64,000 nt of DNA from Dipteris shenzhenensis. Taxonomy: Eukaryota; Polypodiophyta; Polypodiopsida; Gleicheniales. The notes below the pieces were generated by a model. That model worked only from the letters and a program-made list of their open reading frames with translations, did no database searches and was not told the origin of the DNA. The translations under genes were made by a program, and so were the position numbers. Shown here piece after piece: positions 44,226-56,155 of this stretch. Numbering within the stretch: position 1 is the first letter of the stretch; every line of letters begins with the position of its first letter. The DNA lies in NCBI GenBank assembly GCA_047967505.1, contig CM106539.1, one strand, 5' to 3'.

Positions 44226-45310
44226 AGCCAGAGTGAGAAGTAGATGGAAGGGGTACTGAAGGTCACAGAGATGGACAGCCAGCCAGATATGAGCTAGATT
44301 GGTAGAAGTGATGGCCAACAAGAGGGCTCAAGAGCCACAAGGAAAAAAGGGAGACCCGTGCTAAGAAGGGGAGACAAAAGTCCCGGAGGAAGCAGAATCT
44401 AGTTTCAAGAAGAAGAAGACCAGACAAAATATCCAGATGGAGAATTATGCCTTAGGGCGAGATCAAGCCCACTTATGATCTTTTGGAGGACTTGAAGTAG
44501 AAGAGGGTGGACATCACGTATGGTCAGTTGCTGTAGCTCATAGCCAAGTTCTTGTTACAAGAGAAAGGGCTTCGTTTGACAATCTAGGCACCAAACTAGA
44601 GTCTTCATCATCTTATCACCCAAAGACCGATGGTCAAAGTGAGGCAATAAATAAAGTCATCCTAGAACTACTAAATTGCTATGTACATGATCATCCTCAT
44701 CTATGGGAGAAGTATCTTCCGATGGTGGAGTTTGCCTACAACACCACCGTTCATTCATCTACAGGTAAACCTCCAGCTAAATTGATTTATGGTTATGGGA
44801 TAAACCCTTACGATTACCAGTGATGCACACAAAAGATGAAGTGTTTGTAGTTGATTAGTTCATTGAGGATCAGAAGTTAGCAATATGACTATGTGTGCAA
44901 ACATATTCTTCAAGCCCAGGAATGCCAGAGGAACTCAGCAAATTGGCGAATGGAGGGCCATTAAATTCAAGGAGATTGGATTCTTTTTAGATTTAACAAA
45001 CCTAGGCTTAAATCAAAAGTGGGTAACCGAATAGTTTATGTTAAGCTAGCTTTGCGGTATTATGGTCCTTTTCATATTTCAAAAAAAATCAATGATGTTT
45101 CCTTCAGATTACATGTTCCATCTCATTGGTGGATCCTTATTGAAGCATTATGAAGGACCAACCCCATCCATGGTTACAAATGAACCTCAATCTAAAGTTG
45201 AGAAAGAAGATGAGATTATTGTTCTAGAACAAATTCTATTTCATGACAATAAGCATTCACGCAGAGGATGTCTAGACCATCACTATCTTCTCACATTTGT
45301 AGATTACTAC
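44226..45310 (+). pseudogene. Ty3/gypsy integrase-end fragment
   Basis: Near 44590-44790: SSSYHPKTDGQSEAINK, CYVHDHPHLWEKYLPM, EFAYNTTVHSSTGKPP, the conserved gypsy integrase C-terminal core. Further on is a decayed chromodomain-adjacent part (HLIGGSLLKHYEGPTPS in the 45062-45316 frame). Upstream at about 44460-44550 a TYDLLEDLK..VDITYGQLL piece resembles the pre-protease region of plant gypsy elements. Frameshifts and stops throughout. Confidence 0.75.
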
Positions 45311-45329
45311 TACTAATGCAAAGTGGGGT

Positions 45330-46089
45330 GCCCTATAATCTGCTTCAGTCTCAAAAACAAAGAAATAGTTGGTTGTTTGTTTGACAACCATGATATAGCA
45401 CCGTGACCAAGGAAAAATGCATATCCTTGTGTCGATCTCCTAGTCTCATGATCTCTGGCATAGTTATTGTCATAGTATCCATGCAATCATGGATGACTTC
45501 CCCTATATTCTATCCCAAATTGTCTTGTACCTCTAATGTATCTCAAGACTCTTTTGGTTGCATTCCAGTGAGATTGTTTTGGATTTGCCATAAACTGTGT
45601 TAGTGAGCTTACTTCATAACAAATATCTAGCCGTGTGATAGTCAGATATATAAGAGATAATATGAGCTGCTTGTAGTACCTGTCATTAACTGTAGGATTT
45701 TCTAAATCTTTAGTAATTTTCAAACTCTGTTCCATGGGAGTGGCTGCAATCTTGCAATCTGCCATATGAAACTTCTTTAGGATATTGTCAACATACTTGA
45801 GCCAACTCATGAATGTGCTATCTGAATCTCTCCAAAACTCAATTCCAAGACAATAGTGCATAGGTCCAAGATCTTTCATGTCGAACTTTGCAGCAGATAA
45901 GTCTTGTTTTAGTTTTTTGATGAAGCTATCCTTGCTTCCTGTCACAATCATATCATCTACATACAAAAGTGCAATAGTAATGTCTTCCCCTTGAACTTTG
46001 TAGTAGAGAGTATGATCTACATTGGATTTCATGTATCCCAGATCAAATAAATACTTGTCAATTCTACTGTACCAATTCTGGGTAGTTGC
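45330..46089 (-). pseudogene. Another copia RT/RNase H fragment, minus
   Basis: 225-aa frame (45487-46164, the N-terminal 25 aa lying in the LTR). RT motifs: NWYSRIDKYLFDLGY, ALLYVDDMIVTGS, MKDLGPMHYCLGIEFW, then KRVLRYIRGTRQFGIEY. RNase H text [19 protein letters not shown] follows, shifted, near 45390-45480. A different copia lineage from 33179-38648. Confidence 0.85.
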
Positions 46090-46447
46090 TGTGAAGAGAG
46101 TGGGAGAGAAGTAAGGAGTCTCACTTGCAGCTTTCTCACATACACAATGGGGGAATACACACAAAGGTGGAGGCTGAAAACAGTTTTCCTCTTCTTAGTT
46201 GTGAAAGCCAAAAGAATTCTCTCTTCGTACAAAAGGAATAGGTGAACCCTATATGTGGGTCTCAAACCAAACTCAGCTAACCTAGGTGGCATACTAACTG
46301 AGCCACTAACTAGAGTACATAAAGATAGTTGTCATCTAGCTATTATTCATGGGCGGTGTACCAACCACATCTGCAGCTAACAAGTCGGTGACATAAATGC
46401 ACAACGGTCACCCTGGCATATCATGAGTGGAGCTCGATATCTCAACA
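46090..46447 (-). mobile_element. Copia LTR, minus, nearly solo
   Basis: 358 bp, the same LTR family as 33179-33530. On minus it is preceded by the polypurine tract CTCGAGGGGGAG and only about 20 bp of internal sequence, so the rest of its element is deleted. Its 3' end abuts the unrelated copia RT fragment directly. Confidence 0.85.
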
Positions 46448-46474
46448 CTCCCCCTCGAGCTCTCAATCCAAAAA

Positions 46475-46795
46475 TGTTCTCTTCTCTTCAACAAATGCAG
46501 GAACGGTTTGTAGCAGTGAATCTCTGCTTGCATTCAAGCATGTATTCTAGCATCAGGTCTCCCCATATGGTTTTACTCAACAAGACTGAGTCCTCTCCAA
46601 TTAGGAAATTTCTCAGCTTCTTACGATCGGTCTTATTTATGAGCCTCGTTCTGAATGGGCTGCAGCTGCCTTTTATGTGAACAAACACTCTAAACAGAAG
46701 AGAGGAAAAAGTGGCTTGTAATCAACTACAAGCCCCTTAACAAGTGTTTGCTCTCACTCTCTTACCCCATTCCAAATTAAGAATATTTGATGTAG
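46475..46795 (+). pseudogene. Pararetrovirus-like segment E6: RT start
   Basis: Matches the E2/E3 region around LQDMHEKFL...CLHSS and the entry to RT; frame broken. Short and joined to inverted E7. Confidence 0.5.
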
Positions 46796-47781
46796 AAGAT
46801 TACAGGCTCAATGATCTTCTCCAAGCTTTCAAAGTAGTCAAAAGAGGAAGGACACTGCAAAGTATTAGGGGCAACTGGTTGGGAAGGTGGAGCAGGAGTA
46901 GAAAGAGTATGGACAGGAGTGCGCCATAATGGCAGAGGAAGAAAACTTGAAGAATCATGGACACTATGCAGAGGACAGAAAACAGACGAACTTGAATATT
47001 GGTTTGTAGGAGTGAGTCTGTGCATCGGAGAAGAAGAAGGAGCTAGAGAGGAGTCAGAAAGCTCTTCATAAGTTTCAAAGTCATGAGTATGGAAACTGCA
47101 ACGGAAACCTCGTCCTCTTGCAAGGCCTCTGTAGGAGCTGCGCCCAATTGCTATGGGGGCATAGATATTAGGAAGAAGAGGCTCTTCAGGAGTACTATCT
47201 TCTAAACCAGAGGATATGTCGATGTCAATGTAGAGCAGGCCTCGTTGATGAGGGTAATTCACAAAACTATAAATATACGGGTCATCCTCATGAGAGCGGA
47301 CTGAATACAGATAGTCGTTGGAGGAATCATAAGAATCATCGTGCTTGAGTTGCCAGTGAAAGCATTGCAGAGTATTTGATTTCGAACATTCAAAAAGAGA
47401 CTCGTCTATGACACCTTGAGAAACTACTTCCCAGTTGTCAGGATGATTGACCATTGCAAGGAAACCCTTCAATTGTCATGGCTGGGAGTTGCCAGGGTGC
47501 TCCAAACAATCTCGTGCAAAATGACCCTTTTTCCCACATATAAAGCGGCTAGAGGAAGAAGACTTATGATTGCCATTGAATGTTCGACGGTGGAGGAAGC
47601 ATTGAGGTCGGCGAGGATAGCGGTGATGCTAGTGGAGCTTGCCAACTTTTGGAAATGTGGAAGACCCGCAAGAGCATTTAGAGGAGTAATGCTTGGAATA
47701 GCGGGTGCGACAAGAGGAGCGAGTTTTTATTGAAGAAGGAGGAGAGAAATCTTGTTAGTTTGGAATGATTATCAACAACCG
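46796..47781 (-). pseudogene. Pararetrovirus-like segment E7: coat-like region
   Basis: A long minus frame of 231 aa (46777-47472) is collinear with E2 32230-32760: VVSQG, then FECSKSNTLQC, then EDDPYIYSFVNYP, then STPEEPLLP. Just upstream, at 47506-47538, is the knuckle FICGKKGHFARDC; as in E2 the first Cys position is Arg (SRFIC). Less broken than E2, it is the best copy of this region. A coat-protein role is inferred from the knuckle and the order relative to the protease in E2. Confidence 0.55.
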
Positions 47782-47850
47782 ATTTAGGGTTTAGGGTTTT
47801 AGGGTTTTAGGGTTTTGGGTTTTGGATTTAGGGTTTTGGGTTTAGGGTTG
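47782..47850 (-). repeat. Short TTTAGGG-type array
   Basis: GTTTAGGG/GTTTTAGGG repeats on plus, about 69 bp, between two pararetrovirus-like pieces. Confidence 0.75.
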
Positions 47851-48818
47851 TAGCTCCAAGAGAGGGCGTGTAAGAGGTAGAGGTTTTCGTTGCAATTTCC
47901 ATACTCGTGATTTCTTGTGGGTAGAAGTAAGCCATTATTGTGGGCGGCCCAAAAAGGTGCACCTTAACGAGATAGCATGTTAGGAAGGACATTAGTGCTA
48001 CCTTTCTTCCATTCAACAGTGAAATCATACATGGTGAAGAATTCTTGCCATCTGGCAAGGCGGCATCTTCCAATTTGTTTGTCAATGCGTCTCGTGCAGA
48101 AAGTTTTAAAATTTTGATTATCGGTGCGCACGATGAACTCTCAATTGAGGATGAAGAGTTCAAGCTTTTGGATGGCATGTTTTACTACAAGGATTTCCTT
48201 TTCTATAGAGTGATAGTTTAGTTCCGCTCCTTAGAACATGACTGTGATCGGAAAGCACAGATGATTTCTTGTGTCGGGGTTTACTAAAGTAAGACTGCAT
48301 CCCAAAATTGGTCTGATGCATCGGTTTTGATGACTAGGGTGCCTGTGGTAGAGGGGATGTTGAGCAAAGGAAACTTCAGAATTTTCTCCTTGATATGTCG
48401 GATAGCCTCTATTTGAACTTCACCCCAGGGGGATCCATCTTTGTGTAAACATAGCTATAGATGGAAGCGATCTTTGGCCAGCTGCTCATAGAAAGGCAAA
48501 ATATGGTTGAGATAGCCAAGGAATCATTGGAGCTGAGTTCGGTCACAGATTTCATCTGGAAAAGCAAGGAGGGCCTTAAGAACATGATCTTGCATCTAGA
48601 TGGCACCTTTATGGATATGTACACCAAGAAATTCTATATGCCCTTACCCGATCATAATTTTCTTTGTCGAAAGTGCAAGACCTTTGTTGTTCAAGAGATC
48701 ATATACAATCTACAAATGCTTGAGATGAGAGGGAAGATCCTTAATATATACAAGTATATCATCGATATAAACAAGACAAAAAGAGTGAAAAGGGCTGAAG
48801 ATTTAATCCATGAGTTTT
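47851..48818 (-). pseudogene. Pararetrovirus-like segment E8: RT end and RNase H
   Basis: Minus strand. RT with a YIDDIL box near 48760 and a long match to the FLGVHIH..AIQM region near 48600. The RNase H lies towards 47900-48180 in a shifted 116-aa frame. It is cut at 48818 by the start of duplication copy 2, inside the sequence TTTTTGGAA. Confidence 0.6.
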
Positions 48819-49693
48819 TGGAAGGTCATGGTCTCCCCTACATGTGAGGTTTTGTCCAGCAGGAAAACGTAAACATGCGGTTGTGCGCTCAGTTGCTTGT
48901 AAATACTCTTTCTTGCAGTCTAGCATTATCAAGGCATCGTTTGGCACTCTTTCTAGTACTTTCTTGCAAGTAACGTCTCAAGCTGTTTTACATGTTGTGA
49001 TCTCGTGGTGCACTTGTGTGGGCACACATTGGAAAGCAAAACGTGGGAAGGGCATGAGTGCACGTGAAAGTGAGCAGGGAACGATGAGCGGCCCATTCCT
49101 TTCATACCCTTGTAAATATTTGTGAACCATTGTGTAACCTTCTAAGCAAGCTGGACTAAAGGTGGAACGTCGTGTGGCGGGCGTTCCATGTGAATTGTGA
49201 ATCGGGGATCCTATCCAAGGAAGGTCAGGTGTTGCGCAGGCCCGTGAGTCTGTGTGTCTTCACCGGTAGGCCGGGATACAAGTGGGGAGCCGGAACTATT
49301 TGAGGAGCAGTGGCCTAGGAAAGGGGCGTGAGGATCAGAGGATCCGTGAACGGCGGTCTAGGGGAGGACGCGCTATGACTGGGAGTGGAAACGGCCGTCT
49401 AGGGGTAGGACGTGCCAAGGCCCGCCGTTTTGGCTGGTAAACGCAGAGGCATCACGGTTTAGGGGAGGACGCGTCATGGTTGGGAGTGGAAATGGCCATC
49501 TAGGTGCAGGACGTGCCAGGGCCCGTTTTGGTTGAAAAACGCAGAGGCATCGCAGAACGCAAAAGAGCTAAGAATAGCTCCGGGTGTATCTCAGGCTGGT
49601 GAGTCCTAGGTGCGCCTGAGGTGAGGGGGGCGGGTCAAGAAATATCCGCTGCATAGGAAGAAAAACTAAGGCCCGAAAACCTAGTCCCTCACA
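48819..49693 (+). mobile_element. Family-B LTR (B4)
   Basis: Copy of B2, lacking its first 4 bp. Ends CTAGTCCCTCACA. Confidence 0.75.
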
Positions 49694-50379
49694 ACTATTA
49701 TATGGAGGATAGTGCTCTCTCATACGAGGTTGATTTGGATGAGGAAAACATCAGTGGTCGTTTATGCTCCCTCTTGCTTATAAATACTTTCCGTTGCAAT
49801 CAAGCACGTTCTAGCGACCGTTTGGCACTCCATCTAGTACCGTCTTCCAAGTAACATCATCATGCCTTCTTGTGGGTTGTGATCTTGTGGTGCACGTTGA
49901 AGCGCACGCACGGGAAAGCAAAACATGGGACGGGTTGACGGCACGTGAAAGCGAGTAGGGAACGGTGAGGGCCATGTGTGTTCTCTATAGCATTGTATAA
50001 ACCGTGAACCATTGGATACCGAACTGGGACTCGAGGTGAGCCCAAAGGGGTCAAACATGCCGACCCACATAACGGCTGTTAACCGAGAAAGAAACGTGGG
50101 CTGATCAGGACGTTGAACGGTGGACGTTCCTGGGGGTCTTGGTGACCTGTGTGAATCTGTGGACCGAATAACGTGAGGCCTAAGGGCTTGCCTAGTGGGG
50201 CGTGGTGCAAAGTGGGATAAACAGCGGATGGCCTATGCTAGGGGTCGTGTTGGCTAAGCTGCACATAAAGGGGATTGTGGTATCAAAAAGAGACATTAAG
50301 GGAGGTTGGGACTCAGCAACAGGTTCGACGTAAGTGGCTCACAACCGGAGACTAAGTCCGGAACTACCGGGCCCTTACA
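49694..50379 (+). mobile_element. Family-A LTR (A10)
   Basis: Copy of A7, 686 bp. Confidence 0.75.
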
Positions 50380-51065
50380 ACTATTATATGGAGGATAGTG
50401 CTCTCTCATACGAGGTTGATTTGAATGAGGAAAACGTCAGCATCCGTTTATGCTCCCTCTTGCTTGTATATAATTTCTATTGCAATCAAGCGCATTTTAG
50501 CGACCGTTTGGCACTCCATCTAGTACCGTCTTGCAAGTAACGTCATCATGCCATCTTGTGGGTTGTGACCTTGTGGTGCACGTTGAAGCGCACGCATGGG
50601 AAAGCAAAACGTGGGACGGGTTGAGGGCACGTGAAAGCGAGTGGGGAATGGTGAGGGCCATGTGTGTTCTCCATACCATTGTATAAACCGTGAACCGTTG
50701 GGTACCGAACCAAGACTCGAGGTGAGTGCAAAGGGGTCAAACGTGCCGACCCATGTAACGGCCGTTAACCAGGAAGGAAATGTGGGCTAAGTAGGACGTC
50801 ATGCAGTGGATGCTCCTAGGGGGTCTTGGTGACCCGTGTGACTCTGAGGACCAAAGAACGTGAAGCCTAAGGGCTTGCCCAGTGGGGCGTGGTGCAAAGT
50901 GGGATAAATGGCAGACGGCCCATGCCAGGGGTCGTGTTTGGCTAAGCTACACATAAAGGGGATTTGGTATCAGAAAGACACATAAAGGGAGGTTGGGACT
51001 CGGCAACGGTCTGATGTAAGGTGCTCAGAACCGGAGACTAAGTCCGGAACTACCGGGCCCTTACA
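50380..51065 (+). mobile_element. Family-A LTR (A11)
   Basis: Copy of A8, 686 bp. Confidence 0.75.
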
Positions 51066-51773
51066 ACTATATTATGGGGAGTGGTTCTCCTGCTTGTGGG
51101 CAAAGGCCGACCATTGAACGAGGGTCGTGGTGTGGTGAGGCATCTGGTCCCCCACCCCTCTTGTGACTACTGAAGGCTCCATGGGTGGGTGAACCCTCCT
51201 CTCTACCGAACGTTTTGGCCGTTTTCGTGCATGCCCGTCTTGCGAGATTGGGCACGGTCGTTGCAGTCGGCGATCTAGTAGGCGATGAGGGACTGCAAGT
51301 AGCGTCTTAGATGGGCATGCCACCGTTTGGGCACTGTATGATCAAGGATTTCGTCAGTGCTTCCCATCGCAGATGGACATTGTGGCCTCTATACCTACAG
51401 ATGGTGGTGAACCTTGTGCGATAGACCATTGATGGGTTCCAGCTCCGTGAGGACTTGATCCTGGGGGTTGTGAGTCACTCTAAATGGGTGTGTTTCGGAA
51501 CGGGCGATCCGACCATTAATGGCATTGGGTCGCCTCGGCTCAGCCCCGAAGTGCGATAGGCAAGGCAACATGAAAGGTGCTTGGGCTGCCATTCGTGACC
51601 CTCGTGTGCCGGTGGACCTACCTTGTGCGGTACCCGGGCATGTGTAGGTGACGCGTTTTGTGGGCAAGCGAAATGCCTTTGGATGGCAGGGTGTGCCTTG
51701 GCCCTTGTCGATGAGCACGGTTCACCCTCCCGGGGTGGGTTGCCTCCCACAACCGCATGCCACATTGTGTGCA
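51066..51773 (+). other. Unassigned block fused to 18S, copy 2
   Basis: Copy of 15654-16361 with few substitutions. Confidence 0.4.
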
Positions 51774-52295
51774 GAGAATTAGGGTTCGAATCTGGAGAGG
51801 GAGCCTGAGAAACGGCTAGCAAGTGCACAAATTACCCAATCCCGACACGGGGAGGTAGTGACAATAAATAACAATACTGGGCTTTTACAAGTCTGGTAAT
51901 TGGAATGAGTACAATCTAAATCCCTTAACGAGATCCATTGGAGGGCAAGTCTGGTGCTAGCAGCCGTGGTAATTCCAGTCGAATAGCATATATTTAAGTT
52001 GTTGCAGTTAAAAAGCTCGTAGTTGGATCTCAGGGTGGGGTGAGTAGTCCGCATCTTTTGGTGTGCATTGGTCGCTCCATTCTTTCTTTTGGGGAGACGC
52101 TCCTGGCCTTAGTTGGTTTTGGGACGTGGATTCGGCGATGTTACTTTGAAAAAATTAGAGTGCTCAAAGCAAGCCAATGCTCTGAATACATTAGCATGGA
52201 ATAACGTGATAGGACTCTGGTCCTATTGTGTTGGTCTTCGAAACCGGAGTAATGATTAATAGGGACAGTTGGGGGCATTCGTATTTCATTGTCAG

Positions 52296-52327
<32 letters not shown>

Positions 52328-52348
52328 TACTGCAAAAGCACTTGCCAG

Positions 52349-52395
<47 letters not shown>

Positions 52396-52469
52396 TAGAT
52401 ACCGTCCTAGTCTCAACCATAAATGATGCCGACTAGGGATTGGCGGATGTTACTTCGATGACTCCGCCA

Positions 52470-52523
<54 letters not shown>

Positions 52524-52595
52524 TTGACACTTAAAGGAATCGACGGAAGGGCACCACCAGGAGTGGAGCTTGCGGCTTAATTTGACTCAACACGG

Positions 52596-52630
<35 letters not shown>

Positions 52631-52919
52631 TAGATTGAGAGCTCTTTCTTGATTCTATGGGTGGTGGTGCATGGCCGTTCTTAGATGGTGGAGTCATTTG
52701 TCTAGTTAATTCTATTAACGAATGAGACCTTAGCCAGCTAACTAGTTACACGAAGGATCCTCTTCGTGGCCAACTTCTTAGAGGGACTATGGCCATCTAG
52801 GCCATGGAAGTTTTAGGCAATAACAGGTCTGTGATGCCCTTAGATGTTTTGGGCTGCACGCATGCTACACTGATGAATTCAATGAGTTTACGACCTAGAC
52901 TGAGAGGCCTAGGTAATCT

Positions 52920-52952
<33 letters not shown>

Positions 52953-52963
52953 ACAATTATTGA

Positions 52964-53004
<41 letters not shown>

Positions 53005-53005
53005 A

Positions 53006-53036
<31 letters not shown>

Positions 53037-53134
53037 TACCTGTCGCTCCTACCGATTGAATGGTCCGATGAAGTTTTCGAATTGTAGTGACGCCGGTGGT
53101 TCGCCGTCGGTGACGTTGTGAGAAGTTCATTAAG

Positions 53135-53201
<67 letters not shown>
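51774..53201 (+). rRNA. 18S rRNA pseudogene, copy 2
   Basis: Same 5' truncation and 18-nt deletion as copy 1, plus its own changes: one G lost at AACGAGATCCATTGG, GCCGTGG for GCCGCGG, CTGCAAAAGCAC for CTGCGAAAGCAC. Confidence 0.9.
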
Positions 53202-53512
53202 GACACACATTTGTTTGAAACACTGTCAACCATGGACGTAATGTCGAGGGGCCGCACTCAAAGGCATGACTGTCAGGGCCACCCTCCCTACCGAAGCCGG
53301 GCGAAAGTAGGCGTGGCATCAGGTCGGGTGGCCCGTCAGCTGTGCAGCAGGGTTGGGGATCTTCCCTCGTCTGCTGCACGGGCAGCCCCCTCCTCCGTGC
53401 CTCAGCACGGGGCTGCATGATAAACCTTTCGCCCCCTTCATGGGGGGTGCGAGGCACCGTAGAAATGCGACGGTCTGATCTCCCTCCCTCGTGGAGGATG
53501 TAACACAAGTAA
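53202..53512 (+). other. ITS1, copy 2
   Basis: About 311 bp, nearly identical to copy 1. Confidence 0.85.
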
Positions 53513-53667
53513 AAACGACTCTCAGCAACGGATATCTTGGCTCTTGCAACGATGAAGAACGCAGCGAATGCGATACATAGTGTGAATTGCAGAATTCTGC
53601 GAATCATCGAGTCTTTGAATGCAACTTGCATCCACGACTTGTCCAAGGGCATGCCTGTCTGAGCGTC
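53513..53667 (+). rRNA. 5.8S rRNA, copy 2 (better preserved)
   Basis: AACGCAGCGAATGCG and CAGAATTCTGCG are closer to the normal plant text than in copy 1; still one A short at GCGAATGCG. Confidence 0.85.
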
Positions 53668-53896
53668 CTCACCACAACCACACCCCTAACCCCTCCTCTT
53701 TGAGAGGGGCCGAGCGGCGGAGCTAGCCATCCATGATGCCTCTCTGGGGTGGTGCGGTCGGCTGAAATGGATCTATGGCACCGAGTGGCGAGGTGTCGCA
53801 AGGGTGGTCCGCCGCTCATGGGGCAGTAGTTTGCAGATGAATCGCCCAGAGGTGCATGTGCGAGTGCCGACGAGCTCCCCCCGTATTGGAACATGG
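53668..53896 (+). other. ITS2, copy 2
   Basis: About 8 bp longer than copy 1 (GGGGTGGTGCGG). Confidence 0.8.
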
Positions 53897-54230
53897 ACCT
53901 CAGATTAGGCAAGGCTACCTGCCGAGTTTAAGCATATCACTAAGCGGAGTAAAAGAAACTAACGAGGATTTCCCTAATAGCAGCGAGCAAACCGGAAAGA
54001 GCCTAGCTTGAGAATCGTGCGGCCTCGCCACGCAAATTGTAGTCTGGAGAGGCATCCTTTGCAACAGACCGGGCCCAAGTCCCCTGGAAAGAGGCGTCGG
54101 AGAGGGTGAGAGCCCCGTCGAGCTCGGACCTTGTTGCTTCGCAAGGTGCCGTTGGCGAGTCGGGCTATTTGGGAATGCAGCCCTAAGCTGGTGGTAAATT
54201 CCATCCAAGGCTAAATACGGGCAAGGGACT

Positions 54231-54266
<36 letters not shown>

Positions 54267-54507
54267 TCCTGACTTTGAAAAGAGAGTTAAAAAGTGCTTG
54301 AAATTGCTAGGAGGGAAGCGAATGGAGGCTGCGGGTACGCCCCGATCGGATGCGGAACGGTGAGAGCTGGTCCACCGCTCGATGCGGGGTGCTGGTCAGT
54401 GCAAGCCGATGCAATGGCACAAGAGCGGGCTTTCGATGGCCCACCTATGCCGTCATGTCGGCTGAGGCATGAAGCGCGCACCACTCGTGGCGGGCTTTAC
54501 GCACCTC
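53897..54507 (+). rRNA. 26S rRNA 5' fragment, copy 2
   Basis: Same 3' break into B-LTR sequence as copy 1. Confidence 0.9.
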
Positions 54508-55315
54508 GTGCACTCAGTTGCTTGTAAATACTCTTTCTTGCAGTCTAGCATTATCAAGGCATTGTTTGGCACTCTTTCTAGTACTTTCTTGCAAGTAACG
54601 TCTCGGGCCATTTTACGTGTTGTGATCTCGTGGTGCACTTGTGTGGGCACACATTGGAAAGCAAAACGTGGGAAGGGTGTGAGTGCACGTGAAAGTGAGC
54701 AAGGAACGGTGAGCGGCCCATTCCTTTCATACCCTTGTAAATATTCGTGAACCGTTGCGTAACCTTCTAAGCAAGCTAAGCTAAAGGTGGAACATCGCGT
54801 GGTGGGCATTCCATGTGAATTATGAATCGAGGATCCTATCCAAGGAAGGTCAGGTGTTGCGCAAGCCCGTGAGTCTGTGTGTCTTCATCGGTAGGCCGGG
54901 ATACAAGTGGGGAGCTGGAACCATTTGAGGAGCAGTGGCCCAGGAAAGGGGCGTGAGGATCAGAGAATCCGTGAACGGTGGTCTAGGGGAGGACGCGCTA
55001 TGGCTGGGAGTGGAAACGATCATCTAGGGGCAGGATGTGCTAGGGCCTGTTTTGGCTGCTAAACGCAGAGGCGTCGGGGTCTAGGGGAGGATGCGTTGTG
55101 GTTGGGAGTGGAAATGGCTGTCTAGGTGCCGGACGTGCTAGGGCCCGTTTTGGTTGGAAAACGCAGAGGCATCGCAGAACGTAAACGAGCTGAGAATAGC
55201 TCCCGGTGCATCTAGGGCTAGTGAGTCCTAGGTGCGCCTGAGGTGAGGGGGCCGAGTCAAGAAATATCCACTGCATAGGAAGAAAAACTAAGGCCCGAAG
55301 ACCTAGTCCCTCACA
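54508..55315 (+). mobile_element. Family-B LTR (B5), 5' truncated
   Basis: Copy of B3. Confidence 0.75.
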
Positions 55316-55410
55316 ACTATTATAAGGAAGTCAACGTTAGGGTTGACCTACCGTGAGTGTTCGGACCGTTTTGGGGCAAAGGGAGGCGCCGCGGTGCCTA
55401 GTGGCTAGCC
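55316..55410 (+). repeat. 86-bp spacer with 9-bp direct repeat, copy 2
   Basis: ACTATTATA at 55316-55324, 86-bp spacer, ACTATTATA again at 55411. Confidence 0.6.
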
Positions 55411-56094
55411 ACTATTATATGGAGGATAGTGCTCTCTCATACGAGGTTGTTTTGGATGAGGAAAACGTCAGTGGCCCTTTATGCTCCCTCTTGCTTGTAA
55501 ATACTTTCTGTTGCAATCAAGCGCGTTCTAGCGACCGTTTGGCACTCCATCTAGTACCGTCTTGCAAGTAACGTCATCATGCCATCTTGTGGGTTGTGAT
55601 CTTGTGGTGCACGTTGAAGTGCACGCACGGGAAAGCAAAACGTGGGACGAGTTGAGGGCATGTGAAAGTGAGTGGGGAACGGTGAGGGCCATGTGTGTTC
55701 TCCATACCATTGTATAAACCGTGAACTGTTTGGGTACTGAACCGGGACTCGAGGTGAGCCCGAAGGGGTCAAACATGCCGACCCATGTAATGACCATTAA
55801 CCAGGAAAGAAACATGGGCTGATCAAGATGTTGCGCGGTGGACATTCCTAGGGGTCTTGGTGACCAGTGTGATTCTGCAGACCGAAGAACGTGAAGCCCA
55901 AGGGCTTGCCCAGTGGGGCATGGTAAAGTGGGATAAACGGCAAATGGCCCGTGCTAGGGGTCGTGTTGGCTAAGCTGCGCATAAAGGGGATTTGGTATCA
56001 AAAAGAGACAGTAAGGGAGGTTGGGACTCGGAAATGGGTCCGACATAAGGTGCTCACAACCGGAGACTAAGTCCAGAACTATCGGGCCCTTACA
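55411..56094 (+). mobile_element. Family-A LTR (A12) with internal region
   Basis: Copy of A9; PBS follows. Confidence 0.8.
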
Positions 56095-56096
56095 CT

Positions 56097-56108
56097 TGGT
56101 ATCAGAGC
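56097..56108 (+). promoter_or_regulatory. Primer-binding site of A element, copy 2
   Basis: TGGTATCAGAGC, two bases after the LTR. Confidence 0.8.
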
Positions 56109-56155
56109 AAACCTCAAGGTATCGCGAGCCTTCGAGGCGGATCCTGTATCGAGGT

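Noticed and set aside
27263-48818. E segments as ordinary Ty3/gypsy elements
   Set aside because: No integrase follows RNase H in E1, E2 or E8 and no LTRs are visible; RT/RNase H wording is closer to pararetroviruses. Not fully excluded.
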